Source of the DNA: Avena insularis
Taxonomy: Eukaryota; Streptophyta; Magnoliopsida; Poales; Poaceae
Length of the DNA: 64,000 bases
Assembly: GCA_023614405.1 (NCBI GenBank)
Contig: CM042689.1
Coordinates: 282,169,533 to 282,233,532 of the forward strand
Direction: 5' to 3'
The notes below the pieces were generated by a model. The model saw nothing but the letters and a program-made list of their open reading frames with translations. It searched no databases and was not told the DNA's origin. The number at the start of each line of letters is the position of its first letter. The stretch's first letter is position 1. The translations under genes and the position numbers were made by a program. Positions 25,246 to 35,800 of the stretch are shown here, piece by piece.

Positions 25246-26128
25246 GGAAAGCTAAGAATTTCCACGAAGACGAACAGGGTACTTTATGGCATGGGAAACG
25301 TATCTGTGTTCCACAAGATCCGGAGTTACAGAAACTGATTTTGCAAGAAGCGCACAACTCTCCGTATTCTATTCATCCGGGTAATACCAAAATGTACATG
25401 GACATGAAAGAAAGATTTTGGTGGAACAATCTCAAGAGAGACATCGCCGAACATATTGCCTTGTGTAATGTGTGTAGTAGAGTAAAAGCGGAGCATCAGA
25501 AACCAGCAGGTTTGCTTCAACCACTACTAATTCCTGATTGGAAATGGGACAAGATTGGTATGTATTTCATTACCGGATTACCAAGGAACAGATCGGGATA
25601 TGATTCCATATGGGTAGTAGTGGATCGCCTAACTAAAGTGGCTCATTTCATACCCGTGAAGACAACTTATACTAGTGCCAAGTTAGCCAAAATCTACATG
25701 AGTAGAATTGTATGCCTTCACGGTGTGCCTAAGAGTATTATGTCCGATAGGGGAACCCAATTCACTTCCCATTTTTGGAGACAGTTACATGATTCATTGG
25801 GAACGAGGTTGGAATTCAGTACTGCATTTCATCCTCAAACCGATGGACAAACAGAAAGGACTAATCAAATTCTGGAAGACATGTTGAGGGCATGTGCCCT
25901 AGATTATGGAGCAAGTTGGGATGAAAGTCGCCTTACATGAAATTTTCTTATAACAACAGCTATCAAGCCAGCATTGAGATGGCACCGTTTGAGTTTCTCT
26001 ATGGAAGAAAATGTACCACCCCATTGCTATGGAATGGTGTGGGAGAAAGGAGTTTATTCGGGCCAGATCTTATCAAAGAAGCCGAAGAGAAAGTCAAATT
26101 GGTTAAGGACAGGTTGAAGATAGCATAG
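25246..26128 (+). pseudogene. Inner Tekay integrase (catalytic Asp lost)
   Basis: The zinc-binding part (HNSPYSIHPGNTKMYMDM, CNVCSRVKAEHQ) and the DDE core (IMSDRGTQFTS, FHPQTDGQTERTNQ) are clear. The first catalytic Asp (MDFITGL in outer Tekay) is Tyr here (MYFITGL, codon 25563-25565). A frameshift near 25935 splits the core from the C-terminal part. The frame ends at TAG 26126-26128, at the same codon as in outer Tekay. The change must have arisen after insertion or been complemented in trans. Confidence 0.9.
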
Positions 26129-26646
26129 TCCCGACAGAAAAGCTACGCAGATCCTAAGCATAGAGAAGTCACCTACGAAGTTGGTGATAGAGCCTATCTT
26201 AGAGTATCACCACTCCGTGGAGTGAAAAGATTCAGAGTCAAAGGAAAGTTGGCACCAAGATATGTTGGGCCATTCAAGATTCTGAGTCGCAAAGGAGAAG
26301 TTGCTTATGAAATTGAACTGCCAGCATCTCTATCAGCAGTCCATAATGTATTTCATGTGAGTCAGCTTAAGAAGTGTCACCCAGAAATGGAAGAATCTTC
26401 TTTAAAGGATACCATACCTTTGGAAGAAGTTCAACTAGAAAGTGATCTCACTTATGAAGAAAAGAATATCAAGATTCTTGAGACTGCAGAAAGAGTCACG
26501 AGAACAAAAACTATCAAGTTTTGCAAAGTGCAATGGAACCATCATACCAAAGAGGAAGCAACATGGGAAAGAGAAGATGATCTTCGGAAAGACCACCCTC
26601 ACCTATTTGCTAGCCAATCCGAATCTCGAGGGCGAGATTCACCTTA
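26129..26646 (+). pseudogene. Inner Tekay integrase tail and chromodomain
   Basis: After the shared TAG the frame continues with SRQKSYADPKHREVTYEV, the GPF-type segment (KLAPRYVGPFKILSRKG, AVHNVFHVSQLKKCHPE) and a chromodomain (VQWNHHTKEEATWERED). It ends with a stop at 26645. Same architecture as 10320-10838 on the other strand. Confidence 0.9.
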
Positions 26647-26656
26647 AGGGGGTTAG
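26644..26656 (+). other. Polypurine tract of inner Tekay
   Basis: TTAAGGGGGTTAG, three bases before the 3' LTR start at 26660. It overlaps the end of the polyprotein frame. Confidence 0.8.
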
Positions 26657-27411
26657 ATTTGTAACATCCCTAAAATCATGATTTCAAAGTTTGCATATCA
26701 TTCATGCATGCATATAGATTTGAAAAAAATTTCAAACTCATTTCAGAAAAACAGAAGCACTTAGGGCTATGATTTTATGTGAGCAGATTTAAATCAAATG
26801 GCTATCTCCATTTGAAAGTTTGTTTGTTTGTGAACCAAGTTTGTTGCCTTGTATGAGGATAGGCTTGAGTGTAGAATTTAAACCAAGTCATTCAAATTGG
26901 AAATGGTTTCAAAAACCATTTTTCAAATTTTGCAAACCAAGTGCCTAGTCTCTGTTATTTTTTTGATCTCCAAGCTTGACCAAACCTTTGCAAAGCAACC
27001 ACTTGTTTTTATGCCTATATTGGAGACTACTATACCCTGCAAAAACCCCAGAAAGATTTGAATTCAAAAAGAGTTTGAATTCATTTCAAAACCATTCCTG
27101 AAAATCGAAATAGAAAAAGAAAAGGAGTATACAAAAGAAAAGGGCCAGGCGCCAGGAATCTAGCCCAGCATCTGAACAGGCCCAACTAGCCCACCCGGGC
27201 CATTTCTTTTCCTTCCATGCTGAGCACTCCACTCGACCCGACAGCGGACCCCACCTCCTCTTCGCACGCTTCGCTGATGAGCGGGCCCTTCTCCACGTCA
27301 GCTTCGTCTTCCCCTGATTCCGTGCACGACCTCCGCCGCTGCCCGTTGCTGCACTGATTTCGCGAGCTTAATTGGCATTGATGCAGCAAGCGTTTCTTGT
27401 CGAGCCTCTGG

Positions 27412-27420
27412 CTATAAAAT
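27412..27420 (+). promoter_or_regulatory. TATA box of the inner Tekay LTR
   Basis: CTATAAAAT, followed within about 35 bp by a CA-rich start-site-like stretch. It places U3 at roughly 26660-27445. Confidence 0.6.
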
Positions 27421-27893
27421 CCCCACATCCTAGCGACCATTTCCCCCCAAACAATTTCGCCTTCACGCCACCAGGCTGCCCACAACTCGCACGACGCCGC
27501 CATGAGCTCCGTGTTCCCCTCTGTCTCTAGTTCATGCTATCAGGTTCAGCGAGTCTTTGCGCACCTAATGACACTCCTCATTTGCCCTCGCATGATCCGT
27601 AGCTCCAGCAACGTCGACGACCGGCCGCCACCGTTCTCTGCACAAACTCCGGCGACCTCCCTCCATAAGTAGCCACCGCCCCTTGCCCTCTGACTAGTAC
27701 ACCTAGATTCTACGTCATTGTGCGCATCTAACAGTACCCCTATTTTGGCTTAGCGCAACGAGGAACCTCGCCAACGTCGACGACTGACCGTGCCCGACAT
27801 CCGTCTCAACTCCGACGAGAAATCCTCGCCGTGTCCGCGCACCCCTCGACGAACCATCGCCACCTTGAGCATCAGCAACCTCCTGCGGTTCTG

Positions 27894-29544
27894 GTAAGCA
27901 TCTCCTTCCTTCCCCGGGCGACCTAGAACGCCGGCACCGCCACGACCGCGCTACCACCATTATCGCTAGCCGCTTCCGGTTTGGGTCGTTTGATCCAGAC
28001 CGTCGATCTAGATCCAACGCGATTTAGATCACTTAACGTTTAGATGATCTAGGCCGTGTGTTTTAAACAGATCCTATGGCTCACGAGCGTGATCCGGAGC
28101 GAATCGGTATCGGCCAATAGAAATAGGGCGCGTGGCTAGGGTTTGAATTAAAACAGAAATTCAAATCAGATTTAGATCCAAATTTCAAAGGGCTATAACT
28201 TTTGATTCCCACGTTAGATTTTTGCAAATTTTATACCGTTGGAATCAGTGAGTCAAGCCCCTTTCTGAATCTGCAATGTGTTTAACAAAAAGTTTATGTT
28301 AAAATGACTTTGTATGCAGAAACATTTCTAGGTCCATTTTGAGTATAGATTTTGTTTAGCAAATTGTTTTAGGGCTAAATAAGTTTAGTTAGCAAACTTT
28401 TGGACTTGGTTATGTTTATGTTTCATGCACTTGCTTGGTAGAGTTTTAAAAAATCATCACTTAGCATTTTCTTGCATGCATGCATTCATATTTTTGTTTG
28501 TATATGAATTGTATGTAATTGTGTGCTACAAATTCTTGTGTAGATTTTGCTAGTGACTATGATTGTGAAGAGTGCTACTCTCCCCATTACCAAGGCAAGT
28601 GATACTTCATGATATTTCCACCCCTTTATTTTGAATAAGCATTAGAATTATTTTTGCTAAGTCTTGCATGCTACTTTTGCCAAATGCTATGTTGGGAAAA
28701 TCCTAAGTAGTGGTAGAATTGTAGAATTGCTAGGGAATTTCCTAAGTTAAGTTACTATGCCATGCTTAGCCTAGCTAGTAGGAGAGGGTTGGTAAAGTAT
28801 ATACATGCTATGATGAAAATAATTCTAAGTCTTTTGGACTTATGCTTTTCTTAATAAAACAACTAAGTCAATGAACCTCCTGGGTGGACTGGGACTTGAA
28901 TTGGTGGTTTTTGGTTGAGTGGTTACACAAGGCCATGGATATGGCTTGTGTATCTCACTTGTAGTATGCCACCCAGGCACAAAGGGATTTGGAGGCCAAG
29001 TGTTGAGAAAGCTTACAGTGCAACCACTTGGCAATATGGGCTCTGCCATGATCATATAGGTTGCTAGAATTTAGTCACTTGGACAGTTGGTGGTAGTGGG
29101 AATGATAGGTTGGAGCGCGTCCATTTGACTAAGGAAAGGCTTCTGAAAGGTCCTGTCTTGGGAAACCAAGTCTGGTGGGGAAAGTGCACAACCTCTGCAG
29201 ATGGAAAATCTAAGTACTTAGCCAAGTCCATGGCAATGGACAAATTGAGCATCAAGACATGGAAGCTACAAGAATCTCATCACTCCAACTTCTAAGTAAA
29301 ACTTGTGGGTGAACAAGGGTAAAGGACCCCAATGTCTATTGGTGGTTTCTTGGGAAAGTTTTTGACAAAGAAAACTTAGTATTTTCAACTAATAGGAAAA
29401 ACCTATTTTGAAGCAAAACAAGCCAAGCTACACTTAGCCAAAATGCATATAGTAATATAGTCCACTTAAAATCTACTAAGGTATCACTTGCCAGTACTAT
29501 TCCAAAGTATTGACCCACTGTGGCTGTAACTTGTGATGTTGCAG
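27894..29544 (+). other. Candidate leader intron in the inner Tekay LTR
   Basis: Donor TTCTG|GTAAGC at 27894 and acceptor GATGTTGCAG| ending at 29544 enclose 1651 bp. The outer Tekay LTRs keep the same donor (TTCTG|GTAAGC, at 34733 and 9044 on the minus strand) and acceptor although the surrounding GC-rich sequence has diverged. Inference only; no transcript evidence. Confidence 0.4.
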
Positions 29545-29822
29545 GTTACTCCGATGATGATTAGCAGTCATGAGTCTACACTCAACATGCTTGCCTGTGG
29601 CACATGAAGATGAAGACTTGTGTTTATTTACTTATTCCAAAACTCTTGTATTAGGCCTGTGGCCATGAGTTGTAAAAGACTATGTTTTATCTCTGGAATG
29701 GATGTAATAAATGACCTTTGTATCTGTGTACTTCATCTTAAACTGTGGATGCTAGCAATGATCCAGGGACTAGCATTGCAATCACAGGGATCCTTTTTCC
29801 TTTACAAAGGAGGGATCTTACA

Positions 29823-29827
29823 AGAAT
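29823..29827. repeat. Right target-site duplication of inner Tekay
   Basis: AGAAT, identical to 21955-21959. Confidence 0.9.
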
Positions 29828-30963
29828 TGAGTTTGAACTTACCAGCAACAGCATCAGGCTCTTCATAAATTTCCTCCACATTGATGTGGTTCACTTGTCC
29901 CTTTTGAAAAGGGTTGGGCTTGTTGGGTCCTTCAACCTTCTTTTCTAGGCATTCATTGGCATAATGCCCCATCTTCTTGCACTTGAAACACTCAACCTGA
30001 CTAATGTCTCTCTTGACGGGCTGGCTTCCACTGCCACCTCCACTACCACTATGGTGGCTCTTATATCCACTCTTGTGGTTCTTGTACTTGTCATTGTCAT
30101 GACTACGGTGATGCTTGTTGTCATGATGACGGTTGTGGTTGTGGTTGTGGTTCTTGTTGAATTTCCCATGCTTGTGGGATCCTGAGCTTCCACTATCATC
30201 ATAATGGGAACATTTGTGAGACGATCCCGAGCTGTGCTTGTCCGAGTGCTTTCTCTTCCTGCTTTCAACCTGTTTCATTTTGTTCTCCAAAATAGCAGCC
30301 TTATCACAAAGAGACTGGTATGTGGGAACATAAGCCACAACTAACTGCAGATTCAGTTCATCATTCAACCCTTCAAGGAACTTTTCTTTCCTCTTAGCAT
30401 CGGTGTCAACTTCATCCGGTGCATAACGCGCCAGATTGTTGAACTCCTCAATATATTCAGTCACACTGCGGTGGCGCTGCTTCAGATTATGGAACTCTTT
30501 CTTCTTCAAACTCATCACTCCGGATGAGATGTGAGCAGTACGAAAACCATCTTCGAAGATAGCCCATGTCACATCCTCAATGGGAGTGGTGATCTGGAAG
30601 TTATCCCACCAAGTAGCTGCTGGTCCTTCCAACAAATGTGCTGCAAATCTGACTTTTTCTGCATCAAGACAGCCTAGTTACCAAGTGCTTGTTCACAGAG
30701 CGTAGCCAATCATTGGCCACCATAGGATCAGTTGTTCCTGAGAACTTTGCTGGCCTCAATCTCAAGAACCTGGTAAGCATGTCAAAACCCGGTGGGTTGT
30801 TGTTGTTGTTGTTGTTATTATTGTTATTGTTGTTGTTGTTGTTTTGGTTCTAGATGAACGTAGTCATCATTTGCATCAGCTGAGTCTGAGCTGTCATCAT
30901 CTGCTGCATCTCAGGAGTGATGTTGTTGTTGTTGGGGTTGGGATTGGCACGACGGGGAGGCAT
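29828..30963 (-). pseudogene. Outer Tekay gag
   Basis: The minus-strand ATG at 30963 starts MPPRRANPNPNNNN and directly follows an acceptor-like sequence (AACAAACCACAG). Then come MQQMMTAQTQLMQMM, a TAG near 30853 where the inner copy has Gln, a poly-Asn tract, the capsid-like region (GPAATWWDNFQITTPIEDV, ISSGVMSLKKKEFHNL, RYAPDEVDTDAKRKEKFLEG), a Ser/His-rich linker and an intact CCHC knuckle CFKCKKMGHYANEC. A frameshift lies near 30660. Gag leads without a break into protease (GKFKLNS), where the inner copy inserted. It would form the particle and bind RNA. Confidence 0.9.
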
Positions 30964-31186
30964 CTGTGGTTTGTTCAATAGAGGTAAGAATGAGATACCC
31001 ATAGATGCTTTCATGCACAATACATCACATAAACAATCACCAAACATGCATCATAACAATAATAGTTCAACAACAAAAACGACAAGTTCGCAAAGTAAAC
31101 ACACCAATAACAAGCCATCCACATGTTGGATGGTCATTGTGACACAAATAAAGTATGATAAATAAATGATAAATGAGTAGTCAACT

Positions 31187-31994
31187 CTACTCCTCGGCAT
31201 CAACCTCCTCCTCAACAAAGGTAAGACCTGCATTTTCCGTAGCGGTCTTGTATTCCTCGACATTGGTGGTCAAGGCCTCTACTTTGGCTTTGAGAGCCCT
31301 CTTCTGAGAACGAAGCCTCTCAATCACCGTCTGTTGATGCTCGAGCTCGAAGTCCTTGGCTTGCAGTTCTTCAGTCATGTCCCGGATCCTCTTGTTCCTA
31401 TCCTGGACCCGCTTCTCTTGACTCTTGAACTTTCTGTCCTGGCTCTCGAACTTTGCCTCCATCTCCTTGACTATCTCATCTTGCTCCGTGAAGAGCTTGT
31501 CCTTCTCACGAAGCTGCACCTGGAGTTCGTCATTGTTGAGCATGACGTTGGTCCTATTAGTGTCCACGTGCCTAATGAGAACCTCTAAGTCCTGGAGGTA
31601 TAGACGAATCGGCTCTGCTGTCTCCCTCGAAGTGTCCTCGAAGTCGATGGCCTCTCCATCCTCATCACGTCTACCAAAGATGTGGAAGTGAGTACCTCTA
31701 ACATGTCGAGAGTGTCTCCCTAGCAGACGTCCAATCAAGTCCTACATAACTACCTCTAGGCCTCTCTCCTTGTCATCGTGCATGAGCTTGAAGATGATAG
31801 CCTCCATGGTAGGCTCGATCAAGGCCCCGCTGATTGACCTTGAAACCCCAAAGGTCTTTCCTCTCAAACTTGGTGAGGGGAAGCACCATGATGGTAGGAA
31901 GAGGGAGATTGAGCAAACTAGTAAGCTCAATAATACGAGGGCCAAAGCGAGTTCCCTGGAACTCCTCAACAGTGCTGATGGTAACATTAGGCAT
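31187..31994 (-). pseudogene. Pre-gag ORF B of outer Tekay (coiled-coil)
   Basis: The minus-strand ATG at 31994 follows TTTTTCTATCTTATAAATAG, which looks like a 3' splice site. The first frame (MPNVTISTVEEFQGTRFGP) is broken by a frameshift near 31820 and a TAG near 31740, then continues as the 183-aa frame 31738-31187. That frame is charged and heptad-like (LREKDKLFTEQDEIVKEMEA, EHQQTVIERLRSQKRALKAK), which suggests a long coiled coil, and ends with an acidic tail. It matches no retroviral domain I know. I recall an extra orf0 upstream of gag in rice RIRE3/RIRE8-type elements; this may be its counterpart, unverified. Confidence 0.6.
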
Positions 31995-32201
31995 CTATTT
32001 ATAAGATAGAAAAAGTTAGAATCAACACAATTTAGACAAATCATAAGACAAGACATCACATGCATAATTTTTGAGAATCAAAACACACAAGTCATGGCGT
32101 ACATGGATCCATTACAACAATCAAGGTTCAACTTATTTTTAGCAACATTTGGAAAATAAGGTGATAAGTGGTGGTCCAACTAACGAAGTACGCTTACAAT
32201 C

Positions 32202-32660
32202 CTATCTCACTCTATCTTGAGCACATGACTCCATTACTAAGTCTATAATGTCTCCTCTTAAGGTTTGGTTGGTAGCCTCCAACTCTTGGGTATGTTTCTT
32301 CTCTTCCTTTAGGTCATTCTGGATGTTGAGCATTCTGCACTTGACTCTTTCACCAAGTTCTTTGATGGTCCTCCAAGATGCATCCCTTGCTGAATCAAAG
32401 AATGTAGTGTGCACCACTAAATTGGTGAACATGTAGAATCCTGATTCCTTGTGGTTGTCTTCCTTGTTTTTATACAAGTGAAGTTGCACCCACCAGTACT
32501 CAACTCCTTCATCCATCACAGGTAAACCTTTGTACACAGCTGCACCATGTATTTCCATTGCAACCATGAGGTCCTTGAGAGCCTTGGGAAATTCTGTTTC
32601 ACACTCCAAAGTCATTGTCATGAGTGGTCCTTTCCTTACGGCTTCGTTGATGGAGTTCAT
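32202..32660 (-). CDS. Pre-gag ORF A of outer Tekay, unknown function
   Basis: An intact 152-aa minus-strand frame starts at ATG 32660, just after the acceptor-like TTCTCATCTCTATTTGTAG. The first half (ECETEFPKALKDLMVAMEIH, EYWWVQLHLYKNKEDNH, FYMFTNLVVHTTFFDSARDA) looks like a folded domain. The second half (DLKEEKKHTQELEATNQTLR) looks like a coiled coil. It ends at 32202, with donor-like GTGAGA beside the stop, about 207 bp before ORF B. It may form one spliced product with ORF B; that is inference. I do not recognise the family. Confidence 0.55.
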   Translation of the reverse strand: MNSINEAVRKGPLMTMTLECETEFPKALKDLMVAMEIHGAAVYKGLPVMDEGVEYWWVQLHLYKNKEDNHKESGFYMFTNLVVHTTFFDSARDASWRTIKELGERVKCRMLNIQNDLKEEKKHTQELEATNQTLRGDIIDLVMESCAQDRVR

Positions 32661-32786
32661 CTACAAATAGAGATGAGAAAGAAGATTAGAAAAGTTTACG
32701 AGAAGAATAGACAAGTGTAGAAGTTGTTGAAATTTTTTCCTTAGTGGTTTCCAATCCTAGGGTCATAATCCTATAGGCAACACAGT

Positions 32787-32798
32787 GCTCTGATACCA
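32787..32798 (-). other. Primer binding site of outer Tekay
   Basis: The minus strand reads TGGTATCAGAGC, two bases after the 5' LTR end; complementary to initiator tRNA-Met. Confidence 0.88.
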
Positions 32799-32800
32799 TC

Positions 32801-35800
32801 TATAAGATCCCTCCTTTATAAAGGAAAAGGATCCCTGTGATTGCAATGCTAGTCCCTGGATCAATGCTAGCATCCACAGTTTAAGATGAAGTACACAGAA
32901 ACAAGGTCATTATTACAGTCATTCCAGAGACAACATAGTCTTTACAACTCCATGGCCACATGCCTAATACAAGAGTTTAATTAAGTAAATAGATAAAAGT
33001 CTTCATCTTCATGTGCCATAGGCAAACATGTTGAGTGTAGACTCATGACTCCTAATCCTCATCAGAATAACCTACAACATCACAAGTTATAGCCACAGTG
33101 GGTCAATACATTGGAATAGTATTGGCAAGTGATACCTTAGTATAAATTTTGGTGGACTAGATACTATATGCAATTTGGCTAAGTGTAGCTTAGGCTTGCT
33201 TTGCTCAAAATAGGTTTTGCCTATTAGTTGAAAACACTAAGTTTTTCTTTGTCAAAACTTTTCCCAAGGAACCACCAATAGACATTGAGGTCCTTCACCC
33301 TTGTTCAACCACAAGTTTTTACTTAGAAATTGGGATGAGGAGATTCTTGATAGCTTGCATGTCTTGATGCTCAAGTTGTCCATTACCATGGACATGGCTA
33401 AGTACTTAGATTCTTCCATTTGCAGAGGTTGTGCACTTTCCCCACCAGACTTGATTTTCACCAAGACAGGACCTTTCAGAAGCCTTCCCTTAGACCAAAT
33501 GGACGCGTTCCAACCTATCATCCCACTACCACCAACTGTCCAAATGGCTAAGTTCTAGCAACTTATGTGATCCAGTGAGCCCATATTGCCAAGTGGCTGC
33601 ACTAGAAGCTTCTTAACATTTGGCCTCTAAAATCTCTTTATTCCTGGGTGGATTTCCACAAGTGAGATACACAAGGTAAACCATAGAAATGGGCCTTGTG
33701 TAACCACTCAACATAAACCATTCCACCCAGGTGTTTCATTTACTTAGTTGTTTTATTAGGCAAAACACAATTCCAAAGACTTAGAAATATTTTTATCATA
33801 GCATGTATATTTCATCACCCTTGGTTGCTACTAGCTAGGCTAAGCATGGCATAGATAAGCATCTTAACTTAGAAATTTCCTAGAAATTCTACAACTACTA
33901 GGATTTCCCAACATGGCATATAAGCAAAATATAACATGCAAGTCTAGCAAAAATATTTCTAATGCTTAGTAGAAAACATAGGGGTAAAATATTATGAAGC
34001 ACCACTTGCCTTGGTAGTTTGAAGAGTAGCTACACTCCTCACAATCACAATCACTATTGGCACCAAAATCTACACATAAAATCATAGCCACAAATCACAA
34101 ACAAATAAAATACAAGCAAAAATATATGAATGCATGCAACATGATATGTGATGATTTTCTAAACTCAAAAAAGCAAGTGCATAGTACTGGTTCACAAGCA
34201 AGTTCAAAACTTGCCAAACAACATTTATTTAAACACTAAAACATTTCTCAAATAATTCATATACTCAAAATAGCCCTACACATGTTTTTGTAAATAAAAA
34301 CATTTTAACAGAAGCAAAATATTAAACACATTGCATATTTGAAAAGGGCTTGCTCTCCTGATTCTATTGATATAATTTTTTTCAAATTTGAACGTGGGGA
34401 TCAAAAGTTATGGCTAAAACAAATTCAAACATCTAATAGATTTAAATCCTGATTTTAAACCTAAACTCTAGCCACGCGTCTTAATCTGATTGGTGCGTAC
34501 CGGTTCGCTCAGGATCGCGTCTGTGAGCCGTTAGATCTACTTAATCTACACGGCCCAGATCTACTCATAACGCTTCGATAAGTGATCTATTTACACGCGC
34601 TGGATCTAGATCCTACGGTCCTGGTTCAAACGACCACAGATGGGCGGCGCTGGCGGTGGATACTGGCGGCGGCGAGCTCTGTCTATGGCGGTGTGGCGCT
34701 ACAGGTGGCTCTGGGGTCATCGGAGGTGCTTACCAGAATCGTGCCGATGCACTGATGCTCAACCTGGCGACGGCTTGGCAAGGGGCGCACGGACACGGCT
34801 GTACGGGCTCGTCGGAGTTGCTGACTGCGTCGGGCTTGGGTGGACGACGACGTTGGTGATGCTCCTGGTCACCCTAGCATGAATAAAAGGCATCAGGAGA
34901 TGCGCGAGACTATGGCGAACACGTTCGTGTGAAACAGAGGCGAAGGGGAACAAGGGGCTCACCGAATTTAATCGCCGGAGTTGAGGACGTCGTTTAACCT
35001 TGCCGTGTGAAGCGACGGCGACACACTGGGCGGTATAGGAGGAACCAATGGTGTCAGAAGATGCGCAAGGAAGTTGCAAAACTGTCTGCAAGAGCTAGAG
35101 AAGAAGGGGCACACGGGGCTCACCGGGATTGGTCGCCGGAGTGAGCTCTGTCTGCGGCGGTGCGAGGATGATTGCGGGCAGCCTGGGGGCGCTCTATGCT
35201 CGGAGTCTGGGGGGAAATGGAGATGGGGCAGAGGGGGTTTAAGTAGGCGAGACGGGGGCGTGATTTACTCCTGCAATCAACGCGAATTTACGACGCGCAT
35301 CAAGCCAGGAAACGCACGACGTGAATTAGGGAAGAACACGTCGCGGGGTGAAGACGACGACGCCGTGTGGGCCATGGCTGTCAGCGAGAGAAGAAGAGAG
35401 GGGGTGGGGTCCTGGCTTCAGTCACTCGGCGGGTTCGTTTGTGAGTAGAGAAAAATGGTTCGCGGGGTGGGGTTGCTGGGCTTAGTTGGGCTAGTTGGGC
35501 CATATTCGCCTGTTAGCTTATTTTTTTTCTTTTTAACCTTTTCTTTTTTCTGTTTGATTTTTCTGAAGTGATTTTCAACTCCAAATCAAATGAGTTTGAA
35601 TTCAAATCTTCTCTAGGTTTTTATACTGCAAACCTTGCACTCAAATGTGTGTCAAACACTACTGTTTACTCAAAACACTTTGATCAAATGATAAAAATAA
35701 AACCAAGCCTTTATGTGATATATACTATAGGCTTAATATTGGTTTTATTTTCTCATTTTGTTTTGAAAACTTTGCCCAAGCTTTGGAAAGTGTCTAAGTT

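Larger units (their letters stand above)
21960..29822 (+). mobile_element. Inner Tekay copy with two U5 ends (fold-back insertion)
   Basis: A 7.86-kb plus-strand insertion with a perfect AGAAT duplication. Its right part is normal: gag, protease, RT, RNase H, integrase, chromodomain, polypurine tract and a 3163-bp 3' LTR. Its left end is not a 5' LTR. It is a 279-bp inverted copy of the last 279 bp of the 3' LTR, joined straight to gag codon positions shortly after the normal start. The 5' LTR, PBS and pre-gag ORFs are absent. Both ends are therefore the integrase-recognised U5 end, and by eye they differ at only one base. The element is closely related to outer Tekay but not identical in its LTR. 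Confidence 0.9.
26660..29822 (+). repeat. 3' LTR of inner Tekay
   Basis: 3163 bp starting TGTAACATCCC and ending GGGATCTTACA, with canonical TG and CA. Ends and many internal blocks match the outer Tekay LTRs on the other strand, but the GC-rich middle (27150-28060) differs clearly. Short ORFs in that GC-rich part are not supported as genes. Confidence 0.92.

Noticed and set aside
27186..28017. GC-rich ORFs resembling a gene 5' end
   Set aside because: They are inside the inner Tekay LTR downstream of its TATA box and are best read as leader sequence.
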